A DNA stretch of 64,000 nt, taken from contig CM070619.1 in NCBI GenBank assembly GCA_036346255.1, positions 42,104,342 through 42,168,341 on the forward strand, written 5' to 3'. Within the stretch, counting starts at the first letter, position 1. Each line of letters begins with the position of its first letter. The translations under genes were made by a program, and so were the position numbers. Below the pieces are notes generated by a model, which was not told where the DNA came from, ran no database searches, and was given only the letters and a program-made list of their open reading frames with translations. Shown here in pieces: positions 23,383-32,816 of the stretch. Source of the DNA: Ampelocalamus luodianensis. Lineage: Eukaryota > Streptophyta > Magnoliopsida > Poales > Poaceae.

Positions 23383-23930
23383 CATATCTCGGTTTGTCGG
23401 GCCTCCTCCTCATGTTGGAGGCGTTCTTGTTCTTCCTGTTCCTGTTGTTGTCCTGATGCGTTATTCCCAGAATTGGATTGATTATCATCGATGGTGATGA
23501 CCTGACAGTTGCCGGAACAGGCAGACGGGGTGAATATACCATCGTCCTCGGAGGAAGAGGTTGAGTTGTATTATTGGGTGAAGAGAAGATTCTCCCCAGA
23601 TGTTCTCTCTAAGCCTTCAACGTGGAGGCCGCCAGTGAGATTATCATGATACATTGGGCTCCAGGAACCTTCAGAATCTCTTACTCTAAGGGAAACAAGC
23701 TCGAGATAGTACTCATCCACGGTGGTACTTGTGGACGAAGGCACGACCGACGTAGAGCTAACGGGTACGGATTCGGTGGGTGACGGTGCCTCAGTAATGT
23801 CCTCGAAGGAATCATGGGCATTGCCGGATACGAGGATGAAGATTTCCTCCATGGTGTCATCGTAGTCAGAAATGTCGAGGATGCTTTCTTCTCTCCACGT
23901 AGGCAAGTTTAGATTCATGAGCAAAGCACG
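23383..23930 (-). pseudogene. gag N-terminus of the Tat-lineage element
   Basis: The 117-codon frame starts with an ATG at 23924, soon after the leader following the LTR. It is acidic and serine/threonine-rich, as Tat gag N-termini often are. A stop at about 23570 is followed by a readable glutamine/glutamate-rich segment up to the solo LTR insertion at 23377. The assignment rests on position and orientation more than on motif. Confidence 0.6.
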
Positions 23931-24129
23931 TGAGACATTACCAGAACTGAGTCGGCGAAGATGATGATGGCGATCCCCACGGATGGTGCAAGCTATCGAC
24001 GACTAGGATTCTCATCACAGAACGGATGAACAAGAATATAAAGAAAAAAAATGGAGATTGCTATCTATTCGCCAAAGGACTCAAGAAATGGTGATGTATA
24101 TTGCAAAGAGTATGCTCTGATTACAGAGA

Positions 24130-24650
24130 GAATGATTGTGAAGAAACGTGGATTAGGGTCTAAATCGGGATCTGTATTGGAATGATTACAAAGGCACATA
24201 GGCTGGGTCTTTTATAGTCTACAAAACGTTGGCAGTTTGTTGCAGTGGTGCCTCTTCGCGCCAATGGTTGCGTCTCTTCAAGTTAATCGTTGCGTCCCTT
24301 CGTGATGACCGTTATATCTCTGAATATTACAGCCAATATATTTTCTCCACGTGTAGTTATCATTAACCACACGTGAATAATCGCTTTCTAGGACCACTCT
24401 GTGGGGGGGAGGAGGTCCTCGAGTGGTCTTGGAGTAGTCCAAAGAAACCTATAGAGGAGATCCAATAGGACGTCCTGAAGAGGTTTGAGGCTGGTCTGGG
24501 AAAGACTCTCGGGCCCACCTTCTGACCATCTGATTGATCTTAGGCCCAGCAAACCAATTCGGGCATAGTAGGGAATTTGGTTTGTTTATAAAGAAATAAA
24601 TGTATAGTCGGATAATTGACTAGTCAACAGTCCTCATCACTTATCTTATG
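24130..24650 (-). repeat. Probable 5' LTR of the Tat-lineage element (edges approximate)
   Basis: It lies directly upstream of the gag start on the minus strand. A primer-site-like TGTAATCAGAGC (minus strand, near 24112-24124) borders it, and it contains a TATA box at a position suited to an LTR promoter. No second LTR copy is in the window, so the ends are estimated. A roughly 0.5 kb LTR fits RIRE2-like elements. Confidence 0.45.
24209..24216 (-). promoter_or_regulatory. Probable TATA box of the Tat-lineage LTR
   Basis: TATAAAAG on the minus strand, about 90 bp upstream of the estimated LTR 3' end and directed toward gag. Confidence 0.45.
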
Positions 24651-26030
24651 CTTTTCCCTCTCATCTCTTTGATGGGAGTTTCCTATAATTAAGAGATTAA
24701 TAGCGGAATTGGTAAAGAGAAGGATATGATTGAGTAACCGTTGTTTCATCGGATATATCACCATAGTTTGGCAGTGAATTATCAATGAGCTAGTACAAAA
24801 AAAAGTCTTGTGCCAAGAGAATTTACTAGAGGCAGTTCATGGCCAAAAGGCTATATGACTTTGTGGTAAATCTGAATGATTGGAATGAGGGAGTTATGTG
24901 ATGATTAGGAATTAAAGGAAAATGAGATATACCTCATGGATGAGATAACTCGGTAAGGTAGTAGTTTAACTAGATCCTTCAAGGAAGGTTGATGTTGGTG
25001 GATTTGCATGGTCAAGGCAATTATGGATAAATCGAGAAATTGAATTATTGCTCATGGTTCCTGATCTTGATCTTAAAAGAATTTATTAGACTTTTGATCC
25101 ATGAGATATTAAACTTCGTGGGATCACTTGTATACATGGATTATGGTTGATGTTACCATTGATGGCTGTGTTATAAGTATATTTTAAAGTGGGTAGAACT
25201 GTTGTGATGAAGTGTAAGCTTGCATGTGGGTGATGTTGGATTTTTGTTAGAGGGATATGCATGTGGAACTCATGAAATGCATGTAGAAGATTGAATAAAT
25301 AACTTTATGGGTTCACTTGAGGATTCAGACTTTGGAGATGTCATAGTCAATATGTCAATAAGGTTATGAGTCAGTTTCAGGTATGATGTGATGGAGTTGG
25401 AAATTGAAACTATGATGAGACTATAAATTTCCATGATTACTTGTGATAATAATTTAAGGATTGTGAAATTGAATTTGGGTAGATAACAGGATCATAACGC
25501 TTTTAGAGATGTACAATGATTATGTGATTGAATGGTCGTATAGTAGATGACTATGTAGTTTGGATAAGGGGATCTAAATCATTATGTGGTGTTAACTAAG
25601 ATCAATGTCTAAAGTTTAATCCTTGATATTTTGGAAGTTCATAGTTGGAAAGGCATCCAAATCTATTCCTTAAAGCAAAAGGAGTTTGTTTTTTAGACAG
25701 TGTTGCATTTCAAGGGGAGTTTGTACCTATGTTTACTTTATTAATGCAGAGGTAGTCCCATTAGGCCATGTACGATACATGTAAGCCTCGGGTGGTGTTG
25801 TTATGGCACCCGGCCGTTGCATATTCAATCTCAATCATTCGTTTGAAATGAACGATAGTGCTTCCTCTCTTCTCTCTATCTCTCTCTCTCTCTGAACAGT
25901 TGCAGTAAAGGAAGAAAAAAGCTGTGAGTTTGTCCCTAAGAATCATCTCTCCCAACAAAACATAAAAGGAGAATTAAGAGTTAAATTACTCATCAGATAA
26001 CTAGAATGAAATACTCTTGCAACATGATTT
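24651..26030. other. Unassigned AT-rich DNA
   Basis: No convincing ORF, TIR or LTR pair was found. The DNA to about 25745 is AT-rich with stops in all frames and may be an old degraded element. A CT microsatellite lies at 25863-25893. Confidence 0.4.
25863..25893 (+). repeat. CT-rich microsatellite
   Basis: An interrupted run of TCTCTC units, about 31 bp. Confidence 0.8.
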
Positions 26031-27160
26031 TGCAGACTTCTTGGCTCCCCTCTTACCTCCCCAATTGAACAACCTTTGGCCCATCTATCAGCCACCCTTC
26101 TCCCTTTTTTCTACCCACCCCTCTTTCCCCACATAAAACCCTTTCCCCACCCTCCCCTCTCATTGTACAAATGACAATGACGCCGCTGCCGCGATACACC
26201 GTTGTCGTCTCTACTCCCTGGGCGAACCTGGTGAAATCCAGTTGTTGCCATCTAGATCCAATTGGTTCTAGTCGCTACAGGCATTCTCAAGCTCGGCCTC
26301 ACTGCTGCCATCGCTGGTCCTGACGCCGCCCTCAATCGCTTTGACGTCTTCGCCCACTCTTGGCCCTAGAGACGTTGCCCTCACCATCGGTATCATACGC
26401 CCCCAACAGCATTGCCTGAGTCGTCCTCGTCGCTGCTTTCCAAGGAGGGTGGCAAGCGTCGGGGTCCAGTTAGATCCACTCACCGCCATTCGGATCTGGT
26501 CGTCGCTAACGTCCCACCTGTCGCTGCAGGAGATCAAGTCACCATTGATGTCATCTTTTGGGGGTGCAGCCTCCACGCTCAAGGTGTGGTGGTTTTTCCT
26601 CTCCCTCCCTCCCTGGACCATCTTGTCTTTCCCCAAAACCACCGCAACTTCTCTAGGTCTCCCTAACACACGAGTAGCCACCATCTTTCCTACCTCTCTC
26701 CTCCGTTGTGGTTCAGCTCCGATGTGGACCTACGAGACCACCAGCTACGGTGGAGCACTATGGAGGCCCTAAAAACAGCGATGCTGAGTGCATCGTGTCT
26801 TTGCATGTGCAATCAGAGCACGCCCACGCGCAACGAATGTTTTTTCGTAAAGATAAGAAAAGATGGGATACCCGTGGGCCAACACACACACACTGAATAG
26901 AGAATACTCCCTCCTTTCGCGAATTCTTATCACTTTTGATCACTTTATTTGTTCACAAATACTTGTCACCTCATGCTTCCCATGCATAATTTCCATTTTT
27001 GCGCTCATTAGTTTCTTCTCCCCTCCTCCTCCATCACACACGTGGTGGCCATAATCAATCTGATTAGTTTTCAAAAGCATTTTGGTCACATTACATAAAA
27101 AACAAAGTTTTACAGGTAATCATACTACTCAGACGTCCGATAGGTGAAAGAAAAATAAAA
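26031..27160. other. Unassigned intergenic DNA with a pyrimidine-rich, promoter-like segment
   Basis: The stretch to 26180 is rich in CCCC/CTTT and contains ACATAAAACC. It is followed by moderately GC-rich DNA (26180-26770) open in more than one frame on both strands but with no recognised domain. A TA-CTCCCTCC sequence at about 26904, as at Stowaway/mariner ends, begins a segment for which no matching end was identified. Confidence 0.35.
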
Positions 27161-28330
27161 TGCCTTATCTAGATGACCGCATCCCCACAACCACCCATTC
27201 CTCCTCTCTATGACCGCTTCCTCCTCCTGTAGTCTTTCTCCCTTGCCTCTTTTGGACGTCTCTGCCTGTAGCCACACCAACGACACGACCGCCTACCACC
27301 AGAGGAGATGCAGAGCCCAACGTCACCACCGTAGCTTTGGCTCCTACCCCCGTGGAGGTACATTTATTAATTTTCTTTCTTGCTCTTGGCCCTGCTGCCC
27401 GTCTCAAAATCAAACGGTTTGTTTGTTCCATGAATTTACTACCATTGCCTCCCTCCCTCTTCCCATGTCGTTGGAAATTGTGGTAGCGCACTGCCTCCTC
27501 CTTGATCCTCCTCTGAGTTTGGCTCGTCGGCAATGTCCAATCCCCACACTCCTTGTTTGGTATGCTTGCTGCAAGTTGATATGTTGCAGCAGCTTTTCTC
27601 AATTGTTGCACGAGGTATTTCATTTTGTTGCAATGTATCTTATTAAATGTTGCATCAACTTTTTAAAATTATGTTGCACATGGTCATCTTTTCTTGTTGC
27701 AGTAGAGTCCACAATTCTCAATTTTATTGCAAACATTTAATTCTATTTTTGCACAAGCAATTTTAAAATATTATCACTACTATTTTTAAATGTTACAGTA
27801 TCGTAAGGTCATAAACTTTTTTGTTTGGGATTTCTAATATCGTTTAGCAGTTAGATAAATCATATACTCATGGTTTTCATTCTTCTCTCGGTGAGAAGAT
27901 AACATCTTTTCTAATTTTTCTCAGTATTTTATTTGCAAGACTCTCGTCTCTTTGACCATGAAGAGGTTTCATTCCTAGTCTACCCTAACTTATTTGGGAC
28001 CAAAGGTTTTGTTGTTGATTTTTTCATTATTATTCTCTATTTTATTGCATACCTTATTTATAATTGTTGTACAAGTTCACTGATATTGAAGCGATACGTC
28101 TTCATGCTAGTTGTACCAGAATTTTTGGCTGATACGGTCAATTTGCAAACCGTATTTACAATTGTGACCATCGCGGTTGTGTATTTACAAAAATGGCAAC
28201 GCCAGCCCCGCCACCTCACCCCGCGCTGAGCTGGATTATTGCCACCCCGCTCCAGCCACCGCCACCTCAGCAAGCTACAGTGGCTGGAGCGTTGCCACCC
28301 TGCTCTAGCCACTGTTTCCATTAGTGCTAA
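27161..28330. other. Unassigned DNA with GTTGCA-rich and CCACCTC-rich segments
   Basis: Open frames at 27210-27740 (+) and 27165-27623 (-) overlap and show no domain. From 27555 to 27760 the heptamer TGTTGCA and close variants recur many times. At 28248-28291 a GC-rich inverted repeat (CGCTCCAGCCAC and its complement) could form a short hairpin. It resembles anonymous dispersed grass repeats. Confidence 0.35.
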
Positions 28331-28720
28331 CTAGGTTAATTAGATAATTAGTTAGAGTCTGAAATTTGAAAGAATTTTAAAATATAGCAAATGAGTTCAA
28401 AAAATTATGAAATTTTTGTGTAGTCTCCTGACACTATGTACTTGTTTGTGTAAATTTTCCATAATTTTATTCGTTCATAATTGTTATTGCTACTTCGTAT
28501 GACTGTCCCATTCGTACGAATCAATAAATGTAGAAAATAAGCTCCGAAAAATTGAATTTTATTTTGAAGGCTCCTCACGTAGTGGACTTGATTGTGTAAT
28601 ATTTCGGCAATTTTATATGTGTTCGGGTATTGTCTAAAAAATTTAGAATTTAGGTCGCGAACATTTCAATTTTAGGTTTCGGAAATTATGATTTCATGTG
28701 ACTTGGAATGTATAGAAAAA

Positions 28721-28816
28721 ACGCTGCATTGCAACTCTATTGGAGATGTCGATTTACAATATGACAACACATATAACAACCAAAATACGCTGCATTGCAA
28801 CTCTATTGGAGATGTC
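28721..28816 (+). repeat. Direct duplication of a 29-bp segment
   Basis: A 29-bp segment beginning CGCTGCATTGCAACTCTATT occurs at 28721-28749 and again at 28788-28816, separated by 38 bp. Confidence 0.8.
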
Positions 28817-28876
28817 TGAAGGAAGGAAGAAGAATTGTCACTCTCATACAACATCCCAGCGGCAATCTAATATCAT

Positions 28877-29143
28877 CACTGCATTGGATGATATTCTTTA
28901 ATACTGTATTGTACCACAGGCTAGGTAAACTTGTACATGAACCAACTGAGGCTGAGGGAAATGCGTGGTATATAGATCATATAACGATGTACCGTATCCT
29001 TCGACTCGTGTGCGTTTTGAAGACTACGATACATCGTTATATGATCTGCACGCTACGCATTTCCCCCATTTGGTTCATGTACAAGCTTATCTAGCCCGTG
29101 GTACGATGCAGTATTAAAGAATAGCATCCACATCAGTAGTTTC
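28877..29143. repeat. Long foldback hairpin (two arms of about 125 bp)
   Basis: Arms 28877-29004 and 29017-29143 are reverse complements with roughly 85-90% identity by eye and a loop of about 12 bp. The right arm contains the last codons and 3' flank of the minus-strand ORF at 29114-29728. The left arm is therefore an inverted copy of that gene end. A transcript across it would form a long imperfect hairpin. DNA from 28331 to 28876 is AT-rich without a gene. Confidence 0.85.
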
Positions 29144-29728
29144 TGTGCGACACACCTTCTTGCGTGCGGCCATCTTGTGGGGTACGTATCTAAGACGTCT
29201 GGCTAGTTGCGGGTCTGGAGTCGCTCCACGATAAGGTAAATCATCCTGAGCTGGTGGAGGTTGATGCTGTGTCTTTAGTTGGGCGAGCTCTCTCTCTGCA
29301 GCATCCAGTCTGTCGTACACTCGCTCCATCTCATTGGCCATGAACACATAGGCCTCGTCCTGCGCCTTTATCAAGGACGCCATGTGGGTGATGGTGGTGT
29401 CCTGCTCCCCCTCAGTGGATATGAACCTGCTAAAGACCTCCCCCTTCTTGCGGTAGGGAAAGTAGCGGAAGGCGGTACGTCTCAGTGCACTGTGGTAGTG
29501 GAACCCCATACGGATGATGGCTTCCCTGGCAGCATCTTGCATCCCGAGCTTGTTTTTCTCCCTCTCTACCGTGAAGCGGTAGGGTTTGTCTCCTCGTAGA
29601 TGGCTCTTCAAGTAGACGATGACCTTGACGCGCCACATTTCCTTACCGTACTTGTTGATAGTGCAGCCATGATACTCCGGTCGGTGGACGTAGCCCAAAC
29701 CCTGAAGTATGCACCACAACTCCTGCAC
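29114..29728 (-). CDS. Hypothetical protein with coiled-coil segment, probably TE-associated
   Basis: An uninterrupted 204-codon frame. I recall similar sequences as multi-copy anonymous proteins in grasses but cannot name a domain. The N-terminal two thirds are basic and aromatic (GLGYVHRPEYHGCTINKYG, then VIVYLKSHLRGDKPYRF). A predicted coiled coil follows (MANEMERVYDRLDAAERELAQLK region, split by no stop), then a proline-rich linker and a basic tail. The first methionine lies 2 codons after a splice-acceptor-like TTTCTGTGCAG, so this may be the last exon of a longer gene. The stop lies in the hairpin arm. It could be a gag-like or accessory protein of an unrecognised element. Confidence 0.45.
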   Translation of the reverse strand: MQELWCILQGLGYVHRPEYHGCTINKYGKEMWRVKVIVYLKSHLRGDKPYRFTVEREKNKLGMQDAAREAIIRMGFHYHSALRRTAFRYFPYRKKGEVFSRFISTEGEQDTTITHMASLIKAQDEAYVFMANEMERVYDRLDAAERELAQLKTQHQPPPAQDDLPYRGATPDPQLARRLRYVPHKMAARKKVCRTETTDVDAIL

Positions 29729-29759
29729 AGAAACTTTCCTCCTTCTCAGCGCAGGTGTT

Positions 29760-30650
29760 CATGAAACACATCTAAATTTTTTTGAAATTAGGAGAAGATA
29801 AGTATCCAATTTAAGCCATAACATTTTCCTACATGCGACTAACAACGTTAAAGTAAGTAAATGCTTGCAAAATTACAAAATTACAACCAAACTACCTAAA
29901 GCCACGACAATCACTAAATAATTAGGACTAATTAATTACCAATAAACTAGTTATGTGGTCAGCCACCATAGGAAGTCGATGCCCACCACCTTCCGCGGTC
30001 CGACGGCGCGGAAAAAGCCCTAGGCCCACCACCTTCCGCGATCGCCGCTAGTTCCCGCGTCGGGAGAATTGTCGCTCTGGCCACCGAGCTTCCGCGGCCC
30101 CCGAGCGCGGAAATGGACACGTGTCAAGTTCGGGGCATTCTGCGCTCGGGAGGAAGCTACATTTGCAAATACAGCGATACGAAGACCATTTTTGCAATTC
30201 ATGTGACGTCAGAGGACCAAAATAAAAAAGAATTCTTACCTAGCAAACAATCCTTCGGATGGAGGGAGTAGTTTTTTTTCCTTAGGCTGCTCCTAGTGCT
30301 TCACCTTGGCCAGTATCTTAAAGGTGCCATGTAGACAAAGTGCTGAGATGACAGTAGATTAAATAAGGTGAGAGATTGTTGCAGTATTTAAATAAGAGAC
30401 TGCTCTGCCTCGAAGTCATAGACAAGAAAATTAACTCATTTTCATCTTGTACACACCAACTCCTTGAGATTCTATATCTAATTAATTAAAAAAATCTAAA
30501 ATACTACACCATAAAAAATTATACATTAAAAAAATAGTATACTAACACTCCTCGTATGCATTAAAATACTATCCATTAATATTCCTTGACCAGCACGTGT
30601 ACCCCGCCACTTGCTAGGTGGGACAAATGTCCTGGGCGATGTCATCATTT
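29760..30650. other. Intergenic DNA with GC-rich repeats and MITE-like fragments
   Basis: The sequence CCCACCACCTTCCGCG occurs twice (29972 and 30026), with further CCGCG-rich segments to 30120. At about 30252-30266 the sequence ATGGAGGGAGTA resembles a Stowaway end. AT-rich DNA follows (30290-30600), starting GGCTGCTCCTAGTGC, which looks like one end of a MITE. No complete element could be delimited and no ORF is supported. Confidence 0.35.
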
Positions 30651-30653
30651 CAG

Positions 30654-30756
30654 TTGGTGGGTCCGCCCGTCTGCTGTGCACACGTGGCAGCGCACGCCCA
30701 GTCTCTTGGTGGGTCCGCCGTCTGCTGTGCACACGTGGCAGCGCACGCCCAGTCTC
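30654..30756 (+). promoter_or_regulatory. Tandem promoter repeat with two G-boxes upstream of the MORC gene
   Basis: A 51-52 bp unit occurs twice in tandem (30654-30705 and 30706-30756), nearly identical. Each unit carries a G-box, CACGTGGCAG, at 30681 and 30732. They lie about 170-250 bp upstream of the MORC start codon. G-boxes are bound by bZIP and bHLH factors; a role here is inferred only from position. Confidence 0.6.
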
Positions 30757-30909
30757 GTCAAACCTTCCTTTCGGCTTTTCCCGTGATTACACCAAGACCT
30801 CAGTCCTCAGTTACACCCTTTCAGTGACACTGCGGGCCCACAGCTTTAAAGGGCGGGTGGAGATTGCGGTGATCTCTATTGTTCCCACTTCCCATTTTCC
30901 ATTTGCAGC

Positions 30910-32816
30910 ATGGCCCCCACCGTGGTGGAGTCCGAGGCCGCCGACCACCCCCCGCCGCCGCGGGCTGCCGGAGCCGGAGGAGATGGCGGCGGTGGCGGGG
31001 GAGGAAGCAATGGGGCCTCTGAGGCGGTGATCGACGTGAGCAGCAGCGAAACCGAGTCGGACTCCGGCCGCGGGAAGAGGCCTGGGTGGGCGGCGGGCAG
31101 GGGCGGCCGGGCGGAGAAAAGGGCTAGGGTGTCGGTGGCCGCCGCCGCCGTGCCATCTGGCTTCCTCGACCCTCTTCCGTCGACGCGGCTGCCCCCGCCG
31201 GCGGCGAGGAGCGTGACGAAGCAGTTCTGGAAGGCCGGGGACTACGACGGCAAGCGGCAGCTGCTCGGGAGCTACCCGGCGCAGCATTCTGGTACTGTTC
31301 ATCAACGAAGCCTGTGCTACCTTTGTCGCCATTGCTTCAGATTGGTAGAAATAGAGTGGTTGCAACTTCACAATGGCAGGCCGGTGTAGAAAATGCAGGA
31401 GTACTAGACGTCTGGACTACATATTGCTCCTTTATTTAAGAAAAAGAAGAGAAAAAAATGTGCTACCTAGTCTACTTTTTGTTCATATGAGTGTGTAGAA
31501 TTGTGAATCAAGTTACAGAATCCATGTGTAGTGCCAAGAATTTGCATACAGAGTAAGAGTAGGAAACTTGGAGGCATCCGCTTTTCTTGGATATTCTGCC
31601 AATCTGGGTCTGAGAAGTTTTGATTGGAACCTTGGTGTTCTGTTTCCTGAATGCCACTGTTTCTTGGATGCTCAGCGTGGAAACTTACTTTTCTATTATG
31701 CTATTTCACGCCCGCATGTATGACTTTTCTGCTGTTATTTCATTTGCTTTGGTTGGTTTTGCTCTCTGAAGTTGTTCTACGATTCCTATTGTCAAATTCA
31801 GGAATGGAACATGTTCGCGTTCATCCTAGATTTCTGCACTCGAATGCGACGAGCCACAAGTGGGCCCTGGGTGGTACGGTCTGACTCCCCATTTCACTTA
31901 TCTTCCAAATGCATGCCCAAGGGTCGCATTCATTTGTTAACCTTGGTATGTTCTGCTTATGTATGCTCTTATTAACGTGCCAGCTTTCGCCGAGCTGCTG
32001 GACAACTCTCTTGATGAAGTATGCTTGACTGAAATAGAACATTGTTCTAGTTTACCATGTCAATTCCTTGTGTGCTTACTCGGGCGGTGTTTCTCTGCAA
32101 GGTTGGAAATGGAGCTACCTATGTGAACATTGACATGTTGGAAAATAAGAAAGATGGAACTCGAATGCTGCTTGTTGAAGGTGTGAAAAACTCTCACTTT
32201 GCATGGTTATGTAGAGTGATTTGGCATGCCACATAATCTGATCTCAAACGCTTTGGGTTAGAAGAGCATTGTTGGCCTGTGACAATATTGAAAAATGAAC
32301 GCCTTTCTGTTCTGCTCATGTTATATGCTAGACTTGATTTTGTAGCATGTTTGCTATATATAATTCTGAAGTAAACCATAGGATCATGGCCATTTGTTTT
32401 TGAGAGAAACAATAGGGTAGTGCCCTGTTGAAGATTAGAAATGTAGTGTTAATATTGCTTATAAATGTGTATCTCATACGTGAGGTTACTTTCATGTTAA
32501 ATTTTTGCATAGATGATGGTGGCGGGATGGACCCAGATAAAATGCGGCATTGCATGTCCTTGGGTTACTCAGCAAAGAGCAAAGTCAAAAGTACCATTGG
32601 ACAGTGTAAGTTTGGAACGAGAGTTATTTAGCCAAATGAAATATTGTTCCTCTGAATCCACATTTTTTTATCTGTTCGTCAGGACACAAGAGATTCAATT
32701 TGCTTAATTTGCACTTTTGCAGATGGAAATGGTTTCAAGACAAGTACGATGAGACTTGGTGCTGATGTCTTAGTCTTCTCGCGTAGTCGTGGACCTCGTG
32801 TTAATGAAGAAAGAAG
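30910..32816 (+). CDS. MORC: MORC exons 1-6 (N-terminus and GHKL ATP-binding motifs)
   Basis: Exon 1 encodes an acidic/basic low-complexity N-terminus with a serine-rich acidic patch (VIDVSSSETESDSG) followed by a possible nuclear signal around GKRPGW to EKRAR. Exons 2-3 encode HVRVHPRFLHSNATSHKWAL and the Asn-containing motif AFAELLDNSLDE. Exons 4-6 encode the Mg-binding and glycine-rich loops. Introns 1-5 are short (about 80-510 bp). Exon 6 ends in phase 2 at 32816 and opens the 10.3 kb intron 6. Confidence 0.9.

Larger units (their letters stand above)
1..24650 (-). mobile_element. Ty3/gypsy retrotransposon, Tat lineage (RIRE2/Retrosat-like), interrupted and decayed
   Basis: Read on the minus strand, the pieces give LTR (about 24.65-24.13 kb), gag, protease, reverse transcriptase, RNase H, a second RNase H and the first part of integrase, which runs off the left edge. 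The second, archaeal-type RNase H between RNase H and integrase is the mark of the Tat lineage. Two insertions interrupt it: one at 928-13252 inside the second RNase H and one at 17046-23377 inside gag. Both sets of broken ends continue in the same protein domain across the insert. Frameshifts and stops occur in every module, so it is not autonomous. The right LTR edge is approximate because its partner LTR lies outside the window. Confidence 0.85.

Noticed and set aside
27210..27740. A 176-codon ORF with hydrophobic segments
   Set aside because: It overlaps an opposite-strand ORF of similar length, has no domain, and its second half is made of GTTGCA-type repeats.
26905..30266. A 3.4 kb mariner-like element between two CTCCCTCC-type ends
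   Set aside because: The ends agree only over about 10 bases and then diverge, no transposase is present, and the interior looks composite.
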